Positions 12,839-25,200 are shown, counted from the first letter of the stretch. The stretch is 64,000 bases of DNA from Epiperipatus broadwayi (GCA_028023455.1 JAQFVV010000352.1:732501-796500); one strand, 5' to 3'. Made by a program: numbers and translations. The notes: a model not told the origin generated them from the letters alone.

Positions 12839-14989
12839 ATATATTATAACGATCCAAACGGAGTGGTAGATCGCAACGCACCGCACCGCACTACCAAAAG
12901 GCGCCATCTAGGCATTTGAGCCTAGAAAAATTTATAAAGTAGGCAGATACGCGCTGTTAGGATTCCACTTTATTTACATATTTAGATCGTTAGCCCATTG
13001 TCACTAGCTCAGCGGAGACGCAGAGATAAAAATCTATAAATTTTATATCTTAAATATAAAAGAATAAAATAATAAAAGCCACTGCCAGAAATTAACACAG
13101 AAAAATATTTATTTACGCACATATAAAATCATTCTAAATTCGAGGAATAAGTTTAACATTTAGATTTTTATCTTAATTTTCAATTTTACATTTAAAATAG
13201 CTTGCTATAATGTTTAATATTTTATTTAGAGGGTCGAGTATGAATGGACTACACAGGTCTGCATTTGAAAGCAAAATATTCTTCCCTGATTTAACCTTAG
13301 GCAACAAATTTCGCAATCAACTGGTGCCAATCCATCTGATACATTCATGTATTCAATGTAGCATGATACGACAACACAAAATACTATATTGTCAGGAATG
13401 TACATCTGAACAACAAGTAGAAATAGAGAAGACATTGACTCTCCACTGACAGGAATGTGACATCTGTGGGCAAGTAGATCAATAAACTAAAAACTCCATA
13501 GGAATGGATTGCGGTCTTCTGCCGACTTACAAACCCATCCATAGGCAAACAGAGGGTGTGTGGCATATATCTATAATCCTGCCCGTAGCGGATCTCATAC
13601 TACATTTACTAATTACACAAATATATCCAATCCATTGAACCAATTCAACTACGAAATGAATAACCTAAGATTACCCTCCCTTAATACAACTTTACAAAAC
13701 TATATAGCCATTCACGCCCGACTTAATTTTAACATTTATATACGTTCGCACAGATTTATTTAAAAATGTTGGGTATAGATCGATTACACAGATTCCACGG
13801 TCAAAAACATTTCAAAATAAACATAAACGATCAAAATACAAAATTATTGATACCGACAATCGCAGAGGGAAACTTATAAGTAACCCAATAGTATTCACCA
13901 TAAGATACTTGCATTGTCACCAATAACTTAAAAGACATCCGAATAAATACATTTTAGATACTCACTGTAAGGTATCATTATTTATCGAATGTCTATGTAT
14001 TTTGATCAAATATGAAAACCAAAATCTAATTAACCGCAAACGAATCCATGCAAGCGTCTATAGACAACTTAAATGTAATGCATTTAATAATTTCTACAAT
14101 AAAATATTACTCCACATAAAAAATATTAAAAAGGAAATGCTTCTTTTAACAATCGGGAAAGATATAAAATTAACCATTATTAATTTGATTTAAAACTTAC
14201 AAAAAGTCAGATAAGAGTCCATTTTAAATAAGTCGGCTTGTTTATTAATTTGTTCAACTTGACGAAAGTTCTTGATTGATTTTAAGAATTATTCCTTTCC
14301 TATAGCTTACGGTAGCAGAACTCCCGATTCCTGGTGTCAATGTCCACGGAGTCTTTAATTGAAAGATCGATCTAATGTTCAGGAGGTGGCATTTGCTGGT
14401 TCATGGTATCAGTCATTTCATTTCAGAGATAAGTGGGAGAGAACGATAAAGTGCGTCTTTATCGCTCGTCTCCCCAACCAAGTTGAAAAAAAGCTCCCCA
14501 ACTCAATATTTTTTCTTTTTATATCATCCACAAGGATTCACTGAACAAAACGTCACTAATCTGTTTTTTCGTTATGGTCCGGGCCAAGGCTTAGTGCTTC
14601 CATTTGTCAAGCTAAAATCTCTTTCTTCTCTTATCTAACTTTCCATCTGACTTTTTAATTAAACAGCTTTTAGATAATTAATAAACAACCATTTCCCTTT
14701 ATAGATTACAGGAATTAATTAATACCTGTATTTATTTTAACTTACGTTATTTTTTTATTAAAATATTTTTATATTTCAATCTTGTATTTTTTTATTAAAA
14801 AAAATACGTTCAAATACTTTTTTTTTTGTTTATGAAAAAAAATATTTTTAAAGTTTAACATCTGTGCGAATGTATACACGTTTAACAATGTTTTAATTTT
14901 AGCGTTTAGTTTTTTCCTTTTATTTGCGAACTTTTAAGTTTTTATTTTAAATTAATGTAACGACATATTTATATATCGTTACAATATAT
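12839..14989 (+). mobile_element. Family A element, copy 1 (non-autonomous, short terminal inverted repeats)
   Basis: Left end ATATTATAACGATCC and right end ATCGTTACAATAT are inverted to one another over about 13 bp, and both abut (TA)n. From 12842 to about 13740 it matches 39438-40362 block by block (the 'gagtaggcagatatgcgctgttar' block, 'agcccattgycactagctca', 'aagccactgcc', 'tactacatttactaattac'). The final roughly 60 bp also match the end of copy 2. No transposase or polymerase is recognisable. The short open frames at 13210-13449 and on the opposite strand are not conserved as protein in copy 2. Likely a non-autonomous DNA-transposon-like element; class unproven. Confidence 0.65.
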
Positions 14990-15168
14990 ATATATATATA
15001 TATAATTATTCAAAACAATACAATAATTAATACAGTAACAATATTTTAAACAAATCTATACCAATTTAATAGAAGTACTTTCAACTATCTATGTAGTCGT
15101 TGTCAACTAGACTCAAATTGTATTAGAAAAAACTGTTACAAATGTAAACAAAAGTAATACGTCATACA

Positions 15169-16316
15169 TCAATTTTCCCACAATTCATTAATTTTTATAT
15201 TGGCTGCCTGTCTATTTATCAACTGTTGCTTTTCACTTTTTATTAACATAGCTTCTTTAATTTTGCGTTTATTATTATTTCTTTCAATACACAGAATTTT
15301 AACTTTATTAAAATCAAAATCAAAACCATAATTACATGTTACATTATGATCAAAAAATACTGATGGTGATACATCATCATTTCTAACATTCTCTTGTCTT
15401 GATTTTTGCACTCGTTTATATAATAACAAATGCTCCCTTGATCTTTTCTCCAATGTACATCGAGATTCCCCAATATATGCCTTTCCACAAACACATAGCC
15501 ATTTATATATTGCACAACTTTGATTTAAAATACTACACCTATTTTTTGAATTATTTATTAATCTATTTAAATTAGGAGTAGTATAAAATGCAACTCGACA
15601 TATATTTTTATATATCTGTTTTATAAATTTAACCTGTTCATTAAAATAAATGGTATTGATATCCAAGAATATTTTATTTTATCAATATCTATAGCATCTA
15701 AAATATTTCTATTATTATTAAACTTAGTAACAATATTATACATTAATTTATGATCATATCCAACATTTAACAAATCCATAATAAATACATTTATGTTACT
15801 TATTTTATCAGAACTATATTTACATAATTTATTATTCCTAAATAAAAATGATTTTAAACCGGATAATTTATGTGCTATTGGCACATTTAAATACCAAGGA
15901 ATATATCCTCTTTTTTCAATATCTTTTATTACCATACAATAATCTAATTTATTTTTATTACGTGTAACTTTAATATCTAAATACTGAATTGACTTTTTTT
16001 CTTCAAAAGATTTACTCCATTTTAAACCTTCTAAACTATTTAATTCATTGAATAATACATTTATAATATCTAAACTTCCACAAACGAAAACATCATCAAC
16101 ATACCTGTAATAAATTTTAATACCTTGGCAATATATATTAGTATTAAGAATTATATCTTCATATCTTGATACCACAAAACTACATATTTGTGAAACTACA
16201 GGAAGTCCCATAGGCCATCCGTAATCCATTTTATAATAATTTTCATTAAATATAGCATATATATTTTTATCAATAAAATATAATACATCATTTACAAATT
16301 TTACTTTTTTAACATC
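15169..16316 (-). pseudogene. Penelope-like RT + GIY-YIG endonuclease, left arm
   Basis: Reading leftwards from the palindrome centre: the RT palm segment with MGLPVVSQ (motif B position) and YVDD (catalytic motif C) in YYRYVDDVFVCG, then a thumb/linker. After that comes the GIY-YIG-type domain: AIYKWLCVCG, KAYIGES, Arg in ESRCTLEKRSREH, then the distal acidic/His region. A one-base deletion near 15648 (in the stretch before NEQVKFIKQIY) splits it into the 16229-15621 and 15666-15169 frames. RT motifs before B are missing because the copy is truncated at the centre. PLE RTs copy their RNA at a nick made by the GIY-YIG domain. This copy cannot be active. Confidence 0.9.
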
Positions 16317-16333
16317 AAAAAAAAAAAAAAGTT

Positions 16334-17480
16334 GATGTTAAAAAAGTAAAATTTGTAAATGATGTATTATATTTTATTGATAAAAATATATATGCTATAT
16401 TTAATGAAAATTATTATAAAATGGATTATGGATGGCCTATGGGACTTCCTGTAGTTTCACAAATATGTAGTTTTGTGGTATCAAGATATGAAGATATAAT
16501 TCTTAATACTAATATATATTGCCAAGGTATTAAAATTTATTACAGGTATGTTGATGATGTTTTCGTTTGTGGAAGTTTAGATATTATAAATGTATTATTC
16601 AATGAATTAAATAGTTTAGAAGGTTTAAAATGGAGTAAATCTTTTGAAGAAAAAAAGTCAATTCAGTATTTAGATATTAAAGTTACACGTAATAAAAATA
16701 AATTAGATTATTGTATAGTAATAAAAGATATTGAAAAAAGAGGATATATTCCTTGGTATTCAAATGTGCCAATAGCACATAAATTATCCGGTTTAAAATC
16801 ATTTTTATTTAGGAATAATAAATTATGTAAATATAGTTCTGATAAAATAAGTAACAAATGTATTTATTATGGATTTGTTAAATGTTGGATATGATCATAA
16901 ATTAATTTATAATATTGTTACTAAGTTTAATAATAATAGAAATATTTTAGATGCTATAGATATTGATAAAATAAAATATACTTGGATATCAATACCATTT
17001 ATTTGTAATGAACAGGTTAAATTTATAAAACAGATATATAAAAATATATGTCGAATTGCATTTTATACTACTCCTAATTTAAATAGATTAATAAATAATT
17101 CAAAAAATAGGTGTAGTATTTTAAATCAAAGTTGTGCAATATATAAATGGCTATGTGTTTGTGGAAAGGCATATATTGGGGAATCTCGATGTACATTGGA
17201 GAAAAGATCAAGGGAGCATTTGTTATTATATAAACGAGTGCAAAAATCAAGACAAGAGAATGTTAGAAATGATGATGTATCACCATCAGTATTTTTTGAT
17301 CATAATGTAACATGTAATTATGGTTTTGATTTTGATTTTAATAAAGTTAAAATTCTGTGTATTGAAAGAAATAATAATAAACGCAAAATTAAAGAAGCTA
17401 TGTTAATAAAAAGTGAAAAGCAACAGTTGATAAATAGACAGGCAGCCAATATAAAAATTAATGAATTGTGGGAAAATTGA
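16334..17480 (+). pseudogene. Penelope-like RT + GIY-YIG endonuclease, right arm
   Basis: Mirror image of the left arm. The frame is open from the palindrome centre (DVKKVKFVNDVLYF...) through MGLPVVSQ and YRYVDDVF to about 16894. A two-base deletion near 16855 (reading SNKCIYY where the left arm reads SNINVF) forces a shift to the 16869-17480 frame. That frame carries the thumb and the GIY-YIG domain (AIYKWLCVCG, AYIGES, REH). It is intact where the left arm is frameshifted, and the reverse, so the two lesions arose after the arms were joined. The frame ends ELWEN-stop at 17480. Non-functional and lacking the N-terminal RT motifs. Confidence 0.9.
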
Positions 17481-17687
17481 TGTATGATGTACTACTTTTG
17501 TTTACATTTGTAACGGTTTTTTCTAATACAATTTGAGTCTAGTTGACAACGACTACATAGATAGTTGAAAGTACTTCTATTAAATTGGTATATATTTGTT
17601 TAAAATATTGTTACTTTATTAATTATTGTATTGTTTTGAATAATTATATATATTTTATTATAATTGGAATACAGACATTGATTAATA

Positions 17688-17984
<297 letters not shown>

Positions 17985-18019
17985 AGACATATTTTGCACA
18001 TTAATGCCTGTTAAAAAAA

Positions 18020-19330
18020 ATTAATATTGATATAATGATGTTTTCACTTGATCACACAAGTCATCTACTGGGTAATAATAGGTAGAAAGATGGTTGTAGA
18101 GGCGCAAAATCACTGATTTTAAAAACGTTATAGTTCCACCAATAAGAAAAATGGTAAAGATTATCACATCTGGGTATGATACTGTTACTAGAAAAATCAA
18201 TTTCATGATCTGAATCTATAATATGGAGTGTGAGTGCTTATGATGATTATCTTGTTTAATTGCATTAGCATGCTCATCTCTCCTATCACTGATGTGATGA
18301 TTACTCATAGCTATGTAAGAAGCTCTACAATTTTCACATGTTATTTGATAAACACCATGAGATTCAAGAGGGATTGAATCCTTAGGCTTGGTTATTATAT
18401 TCCTGATATTTTGATGAGTAGAAAAGGCTTTATTTATATTATTTAATATACGTCCAATGTTGTCTGTAGTTCCTTTTCCATATAGAACACACATTCCAAT
18501 AGCTGATTTATCATCTTTATGTTTCCTATTTTGTCCATTTTGGGCTTGAAATAAGGCTTTTTTAATAAATATAACACATTATAATAGCTGATTTATCATC
18601 TTTATGTTTCCTATTTTGTCCATTTTGGGCTTGAAATAAGGCTTTTTAATAAATATATAATTATAACTATTTGCTAATATAACACTATTAAAATGATTTA
18701 TTTCTTCTTTCAGATGTGACTTATCTGAAAGGTTAATTGTTCTATTTAAAAGAGTTTTGACTACAGAAAGTATCTGAGTTGGGTGATGATGAGAATGTAA
18801 ATGTAAGTATCTGTCCATGTGTGTATTATTTCTTTAAATCGAAAAAGATAAACTATTTGGTGTTCTCATGACAAGAATATCAAGTTATGAAGTTTTCCAT
18901 CAGACTCTGTCTTCATTGTAAATTTAATATGAAGATGCATATTATTTAAATGTAAGAAAAAAATATCTAATTTATTTTTCCATGTTGCCATATGACAAAA
19001 TTGTCATCTGTATATCTGAGCAAAATGAGAGATTTTAAAGATGATGATTCTAAAGCACGACTTTCTATATTTTCCATGAATAAATCAGTTATTACTCCTG
19101 AGATAGGTGAGCCCATAGGAGTATCAAAAACTTGTCTGTAATCCTATCTACTGCATACAAAATATGTGTTCAAGAGACAATGTTTAATCAGAGCAATAAA
19201 ATGGTTTGGTAATTGCAATGTTTTGAAATTATATTTAAAGCTTCATCAATAGGAATATTGTAAACAAAACAGGACATCAAAACTGACCAGAATGTCATTA
19301 ACATTAATTTTTACTTTTTTTAAAACAGAA
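18020..19330 (-). pseudogene. Decayed Penelope-like element, second lineage
   Basis: Read on the minus strand from about 19330. DILVSFDV and IPIDEALNII (RT motif A region), then DTPMGSPISGVITDLFMENIE (motif B), with RYTDDNFVIW (motif C, Y-T-D-D) at about 19015-18989. A linker follows, with DRYLHLHSHHHPTQ and then PKDSIPLESHGVYQITCENC and ASYIAMSNHH, a GIY-YIG domain whose YIG reads YIA. Further on comes DRRDEH, then DHEIDF and a degenerate tail to about 18050. Several stops and frameshifts (for example around 19180, 19300 and 18500-18580) disrupt it. The motif style (MGSPISG, HSHHHP) resembles classical animal Penelope/Poseidon-type elements and differs from the neighbouring palindrome family. 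Confidence 0.85.
18498..18658. repeat. Roughly 75 bp tandem duplication inside the second PLE
   Basis: The segment beginning AATAGCTGATTTATCATC at 18498 is repeated at 18583 almost identically. It duplicates the same short coding stretch of the PLE and adds to its disruption. Confidence 0.85.
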
Positions 19331-19383
19331 ATAAAATGAAAAGTTATATATATATCAAAATACAGTAAAATTTATATAAATTA

Positions 19384-20170
19384 TATTATTTTAGAAGTAC
19401 TCTTGACTATACATTTTGTAGTCTTTATCAACTATATAACATTGAATAATCAAAATGATACAACCTTTAACAATACCCATAGTTCAATTCAAATTTCCCA
19501 CAATTCTGTTATCTTAACATTTGATGACTGGCGATTCATTAACATTTGACAATTTCTTGAAATTAACATAGCCTCTTTTATTTTATGTTTATTATGACAA
19601 CATTCAATTTGAAAAATTTTCATATTTTTATAATCAAATTTAAATCCATATTGACAAGATTTATTATGATCAAATATAACAGATGATGAAGGTTTATTTA
19701 AATCTATCCATATTGTTTCTCTTTTTGCATTCTATTATAAAAAAGCATATGCTCTTTTATTTTTTTTTCAAATGTGCGCTTCGATTCACTGATGTATTGT
19801 ATGCCACATCCAGATATCAATCTATATATAATAAAATTTTGATTAAACTTTGAATTTTGAATTTTAGAGTTATTAAGTAATATATTTATGTTATTTGTAG
19901 AGAAAAAAGCAATATGACTGAAAACCATTATAAATTCTCCTAATAAACATGACCTGCTCATCTGATATAAATGACATTGAAATCCATTTCATTTTGATAT
20001 TTTTATTTTTAATTTTATTATAGTGTTGATTTCTTTTAAATCTTTTAATAATATTAGTAATAACATTTTTATAATAACCAATTTTCAACAAGTCATTAAC
20101 AAATAAATGTACATTTTTAATTTTATCACTAGAATATGAAAAATTGTGCAAATATTGTTCAACTCTCACA
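19384..20170 (-). pseudogene. Third Penelope-like remnant, diverged relative of the palindrome family
   Basis: On the minus strand, 20169-19891 reads VEQYLHNFSYSSDKIKN, VNDLLKIGY and FISDEQVMFIRRIYN. This parallels the palindrome family's KYSSDKISN, MDLLNVGY and NEQVKFIKQIYKN. The 19961-19704 frame carries FIIYRLISGCG, IQYISES and EKKIKEHMLFYNRMQK, parallel to AIYKWLCVCG, AYIGES and EKRSREHLLLYKRVQK, so it is a GIY-YIG domain with YIG changed to YIS. The 3' flank at 19384-19510 also matches the palindrome family (GAAGTACT...). The RT core is missing (5' truncation at about 20170). Confidence 0.85.
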
Positions 20171-20557
20171 TGTCTGTGCTCATCTTTTACTTAATTGCTG
20201 ACCTCATCTTTAATAAGTATTGATGTAAATAATGTGTTAATAACAACACAAAAATATTATATTTGTTTTTATTTCAGTTTTCTCTACTGCAATATTATTA
20301 GCTTTTTTTTCTTGATTGAGTTCACATATTCGATCTAGTGGTTATTGCCATGCTATGCTTGCAATCATAGCACATTAAATAGTAATGACTGTAAGTGGTT
20401 ATTTGTCATATCTGTTTGATAGATTTAGCTTAAATCTTTATTTATTGTATATTTAGGATTGGATTTTAAACGTAGATTGTAGTTATTTTTTTGCCAATTT
20501 GCATGCCCTAACCTTTACTAATCTGGTAATTAATAAGTCACTATCATCATTGATCTC

Positions 20558-20562
<5 letters not shown>
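20171..20562. other. AT-rich spacer, nothing recognised
   Basis: Between the truncated PLE and a (TA)n tract. No motif seen. Confidence 0.5.

Positions 20563-20616
<54 letters not shown>
20563..20616. repeat. (TA)n microsatellite
   Basis: About 54 bp of pure TA that directly abuts the hairpin end of family D copy 1. Confidence 0.95.
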
Positions 20617-20619
<3 letters not shown>

Positions 20620-23091
20620 GCAGATGATCTGATGCTCAGATTCTGCTTCACAGCTCACATCCAATCTCCTACCACCTAACTGTATTCAAACCCACCTTTA
20701 TGCATGTATATACATAGCTAATAATATATATATTTCTTTTGGTTAATATTATAACAAACAATGTAAACACGTACGTATTTTAATTTAAAAATATTTTATT
20801 TAATAACAATATTCTCATGTGTATGCGGGCATAAATAATAATGATCTATATATTTCAGTGTAGGAGATTGTGAATAAATTAATAGTTATATTATATATAT
20901 AAGGTATTATATATAAAACTTATTATGTTTTCATATATAATTTTGTAGCCAGAAGTGATGCAATCTTGTTAAAAAGTCTGTCGAAAAACAATTACCCTGA
21001 AGATCCCTTAGATTAAAGTAAAATATTGTGAATTGCTAATAATAAAATAAACCCATTAGTGGAAATTGTCCATGCTAGCTTGTTTTAAAATCATAAGATA
21101 TATTTTAAAACAATCGTTCGAGAAACTGATAACAAACTTGCATTGCTTCAAATATCTTACTAGATAAGAGTATCTGGTGTAACTATTCCAAATGAAACTT
21201 AAGTGCTTAAACCGCCTCACGTCCAGCAGTAGTTGCTAAGTTACAGCTTCAAAATAAAAGTATATATACTGCTGGATTTGAATACACAGGAGAGGAGACC
21301 ATCAAATAACTAAGTTGCTATACATATTCCATGCCAGTTTTAATTCTCACCCAATGTGTCGTGAGTAGGAAATTTCGCCTTGTCCCTCCATTCTAATATG
21401 CTGTTCCCATGAACGAAGCTCTGCATCCCATACTAATGAACTGTAGATTTTTTCCAGTGGAAATGAAATGCTATCTCTCAAATAATAATGCTACCCTAGA
21501 TCTAATATAAATAATACCGATGGACTGATTCCTAGTGAAACGCTCTTCCAAATAATCAAGATAAAAGAACTTTGACCACTTATAAATATTAAATCCTGCA
21601 TTCTCTGTAATATTTATATTTTATTCACCTATTTTAAATGTCTTCAAAATATGTATTCGTATAACTCTATATAACTAATCTATATTAAGCCTCATATAAA
21701 ATGTTTTTCCTTTTCTTTTAATTCCAAGCGGCAAATAATTTTCATTTACATTTATGTAGTTATATTTTAAAATAAATGCCAATAGTATTCTAAAATTGCC
21801 AGCATATAATTCATTTTCATTTCCCCACCCATCATTTACTGGGTAAATAATTTATAATTTGATCAAAACAAGTCTTATTCGACTTGCCCAGGTGCTTGTG
21901 ATTTTAGATAAATAAACTAATTATATTTTTCATGTCTGCTGTAGAAAAACAGATTGACATCTGTTTTTCACATTTTCCATCCTAAATAATGTGCTACATT
22001 TTATTCTTAACTTATATATGTAAAATCCATCTCAGCTATTACCACCAACCACTTATTTTGTAATCATTTATATATTTTTACAACGGCATTGATTAACCAA
22101 AATTGAGATTTATTAAATGTGTAAGAAACAATGGATAATATTAAGTAACATAATGTAAGGGGGAGGGGGATCTTGAGATCTTAGTTTTATATTTAAGTAT
22201 AATTATTACCCTTGTTTGCTTAGGGAAGCCATATCATTACACCGAATATTTCATAATTTATGGGCAATAAATACGTTTTGATAATCTTTATTTTTTAGAA
22301 TTATATTTAAATTATATTATTAAGTGTTAAGTGCATAAAGGCCATTTTGTTTATATATATATATATATGTTCATGCTTCTTTCTCACATCGAGGTATTCG
22401 TGGAGTCGTGCCCCATTGTCATTCTCATTGTCTTCAAACCAGGCTGTAGAACCACCCTGGGGTCATACTTGGTCGTATGTGCATACTTTATATGGGGAGC
22501 GATCTGGGAAACCAGCCGAATAAAGTCGTTGCCGACCAGTCTTCATAATCCATGATTCACCTGTACTTCATTCCAGGGAATCTTGGACTCTTTCATTCGT
22601 CAAACCGACCCTGCCTATGTTTGCAGAGGAAATCGGTCCACTTTGTTATTAAAAATTTATGAAGCACACTCCAGGATCCATAATTGGACCAACCCAATCA
22701 GCCACCATACACACACTGCCTTTCAGTGTCTTATTAGTCACCCAGAAGTATTCATAAGCCATAATGAAATGATTTCATTAAACAGACATATTTCCATTAG
22801 TTTAATATATGTATTAATGCAATAGATTTAGTATCATTTATATAATTATTCATTACCCACCCCACGCATTAATTATCTATAACTCCAAATTAATAATCAT
22901 ATTGAATGTAACCAAATATAATATCTGCTTGTAAAATTATTACCTTTTTAAATTAATTAAATGCTTTTTTCATTTCTGGGGGTGTAATAGTATTCCAGTA
23001 ATGTATTGTAATAGCGCTAATTCATTAAATCATATATATATATATTATTGGCATAGCCGCAAATCTTATGTTATCTTTAAATATGAATCAA

Positions 23092-23132
<41 letters not shown>

Positions 23133-23572
23133 ATACTTATAAGGCTCATGTCAGGTAAATAACCCGACATAATTTTGTTATTAATAAATCTTAAATATAT
23201 ATATCAAACTTGAACCATTACTTTATTTTAGTTAAGATATTATATTAAGTTATTACTTGTGCTAAATATGACTAGATGATCTCCACTCAATACATAATTA
23301 ATATGCTAGGTTGCAAGCCTTCATTGCTCATAAAATATAGCATTTAGCCTAGAGTCTTTCTGTTTCTCCAATGATTGATGCTGGCGGGTGATAAGTAAAT
23401 TAACCAATGTCATTGGGATTGTTGCTCATAATGTTATAGATCTGGGAAATAGGAAAATAGGTCAGAATTCATGAGTGTTCCTGACCTGTGTATGTTGTGC
23501 ATGATTGGATTCGAGGTACTTTTGCCTAGATTCTAGATCTTGTTATGTGAACATACAAATCCGACCGGCACA
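20617..23572. mobile_element. Family D element, copy 1 (about 2.96 kb, terminal hairpin, non-coding)
   Basis: Matches 30874-33934 along its whole length with many substitutions and small indels; differences in (TA)n length are the main indels. The left end begins GAAGCAGATG and folds: GAAGCAGA and ATCTGA pair with TCAGAT and TCTGCTTC around a 3-nt loop. The right end is GACCGGCACA in both copies. Flanks of the two copies differ immediately outside these points and show no target-site duplication. No polymerase, transposase or Rep/helicase is recognisable. The less AT-rich island at 22370-22760 has short open frames on both strands. The hairpin end and missing duplication recall non-autonomous Helitron-type elements, but terminal TC/CTRR signals were not found. 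Confidence 0.75.
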
Positions 23573-23782
23573 GATTTTTTTCTTCTCTCTGGGTTTGGCG
23601 CATCAATGTAGGGCTTCGAATAGATAGTGATAGATATAACACATGTTTTAAAAGAAAAAAAATTTTTTTTTTTTTAATTTTTTTGAAAATTTTTTTTCGG
23701 ACACCCAGCTTAAATTTTTTTTGAATATTGGTATACACTCCCTGTGAGTCATTGTTAAGATAAATATAAATATTTTCTCTCA

Positions 23783-23825
<43 letters not shown>

Positions 23826-23929
23826 TGTTTCAAGTAAATAGTATGTTATATACTCAGTATTTTTTTCCCCATAAGAGTTTTAAAAGTTTTTTTTTTTTCG
23901 TTTTCACGAACCTATAAAATAAAATAGTG
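23573..23929. other. Poly-T and (TA)n-rich spacer
   Basis: Contains T homopolymers, a roughly 37 bp (TA)n at about 23785-23821 and nothing coding. Confidence 0.6.
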
Positions 23930-25200
23930 GCAGTTTTGTTTTGTTTTTTTTCACATATGTGATTTGATAAATGATGATGTTATATAATGTTTTATTTCTT
24001 GTCCATAAATGTTTATTACATGTATAATTCTCATGAGTTTTTAAAAAAAAAAGTAAAGAAAAGTAACAGCTTTTAAGGGGCTTTTACTTTCATATTAATT
24101 AGAGATAAAGGAGTGTTTTCCCAAATCACGTTTATAGTTTCCGTATACATGGTAAGATTCCAGTGAAATAAAAATAGTGATAGCTTTTAAGGGGCTCTCA
24201 TCTTTATAAAATAAAATATGTTTTTTTCAAAGAAGTGAATAAGATGTTGTATAATGTTTTTTTTTCTTGGTCATAAATGTAAAATTACATGCAGGATGCC
24301 CATAAAGAAAATAGTGGTAGTTCTAAGGGGCCTCCACAGTTATAATAATAAAGTAAAAAGTATGTTTTAAATAGTGTTTATATATATATATATAAGTTTC
24401 CATAAATGATTTTAATAACATAAAAGTTTTTTCAAGTTTACAGTATGATAAAATAGTGTTAGGTTTTAAGGGGCCTCCACATTTATAATAAAAATAAAGT
24501 ATGTGTTCTAAATAGTAGCGTTTATATATATAAAAGTTTCCATAAATGATTTTAAATAACAAAATATTTTCGAGTTTACAATGTAATAAAATAGTGATAA
24601 GGGGTTTTTCACATTTAAGGTTAAAAGATGATAAAGAAGTGTGTACAATATAGAATAATAATATTGAGATATATAATAATTTTTTCCCATTTTTAATATT
24701 TTATAAATAAATATAATATGCCCAAGTTTTGAAGTATGCGCTAAATAATAATAATATATAATAATTTTTCATAAATGCTTTAAATAACTATGTTCATATA
24801 ATTTCTTTTATAAATGTTTCAAATAATAATATTTTCCAAGTCTGAGAAAATTAAATTGTCAGCTTTTAACGGGCTTTCACATTTAAAGATAAAAAGATTA
24901 GTGTGTGCGCTAAATAATAATATAGATTTTTTTTCTAAATGTTTTAAATAATGATGTTAAATATAATTTTTTTCCTTGTTAATACATTTTTTAAATAAAT
25001 ATTTTAGATTTATAATTTCCAAGTCTTAGTTAAATTAGTGACAGCTTTTAAAACACTATTAAAAATAAAATAAAGATTCTAAATAATCGCAAATGTGCAG
25101 ATTTTTTTTGAAATGTTTTAATAATATTCATGCATATATAATGGTCGTAAATCAATGAAAGAAATAAAATAATGACAGTTTTTGTTACAGTTTCAGTCTC
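23930..25200. repeat. Degenerate tandem repeat with 'cttttaaggggc' block
   Basis: The phrase 'aaaatagtg.yagcttttaaggggcy' followed by 'cacatttataataaaataaag' and 'ttttccataaatg' recurs at least seven times (near 24066, 24180, 24313, 24450, 24590, 24856 and 25045) with spacing of about 110-260 bp. The units are strongly diverged in length and sequence. No coding potential; minus-strand open frames are repeat translations. Confidence 0.75.

Larger units (their letters stand above)
15001..17648. mobile_element. Head-to-head palindrome of two 5'-truncated Penelope-like elements
   Basis: The left arm 15001-16318 and the right arm 16332-17648 are reverse complements of nearly identical length (1318 and 1317 bp), separated by a 13 bp A-rich spacer. 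By eye they differ at only a handful of sites. Each arm carries the C-terminal part of a PLE: RT fingers/palm end, RT thumb and a GIY-YIG nuclease, plus about 170 bp of 3' flank. Both are cut at the same place upstream, just after the position of RT motif A, so the palindrome was formed from one truncation point. Inverted partial copies are typical of PLE insertions, but such a long and clean one is unusual. Confidence 0.9.

Noticed and set aside
13210-13566. Overlapping frames on both strands in family A
   Set aside because: The matching region of copy 2 (39834-40190) has indels and stops that do not respect any frame.
18280-18300. CTGATG-containing stretches as further hammerhead sites (also 20627, 25530, 36294)
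   Set aside because: None is followed by a stem II and GAAA with a complementary stem I.
20617-20650. Family D terminal hairpin as a transcription terminator or miRNA precursor
   Set aside because: The stem is too short for a miRNA precursor and its position at the element border in both copies fits a transposon end better.
22331-22825. Plus-strand frames in family D repeated at 32640-33146
   Set aside because: Both copies stay open but amino-acid changes are dense; better explained by shared repeat ancestry. The minus-strand reading is reported separately as weak.
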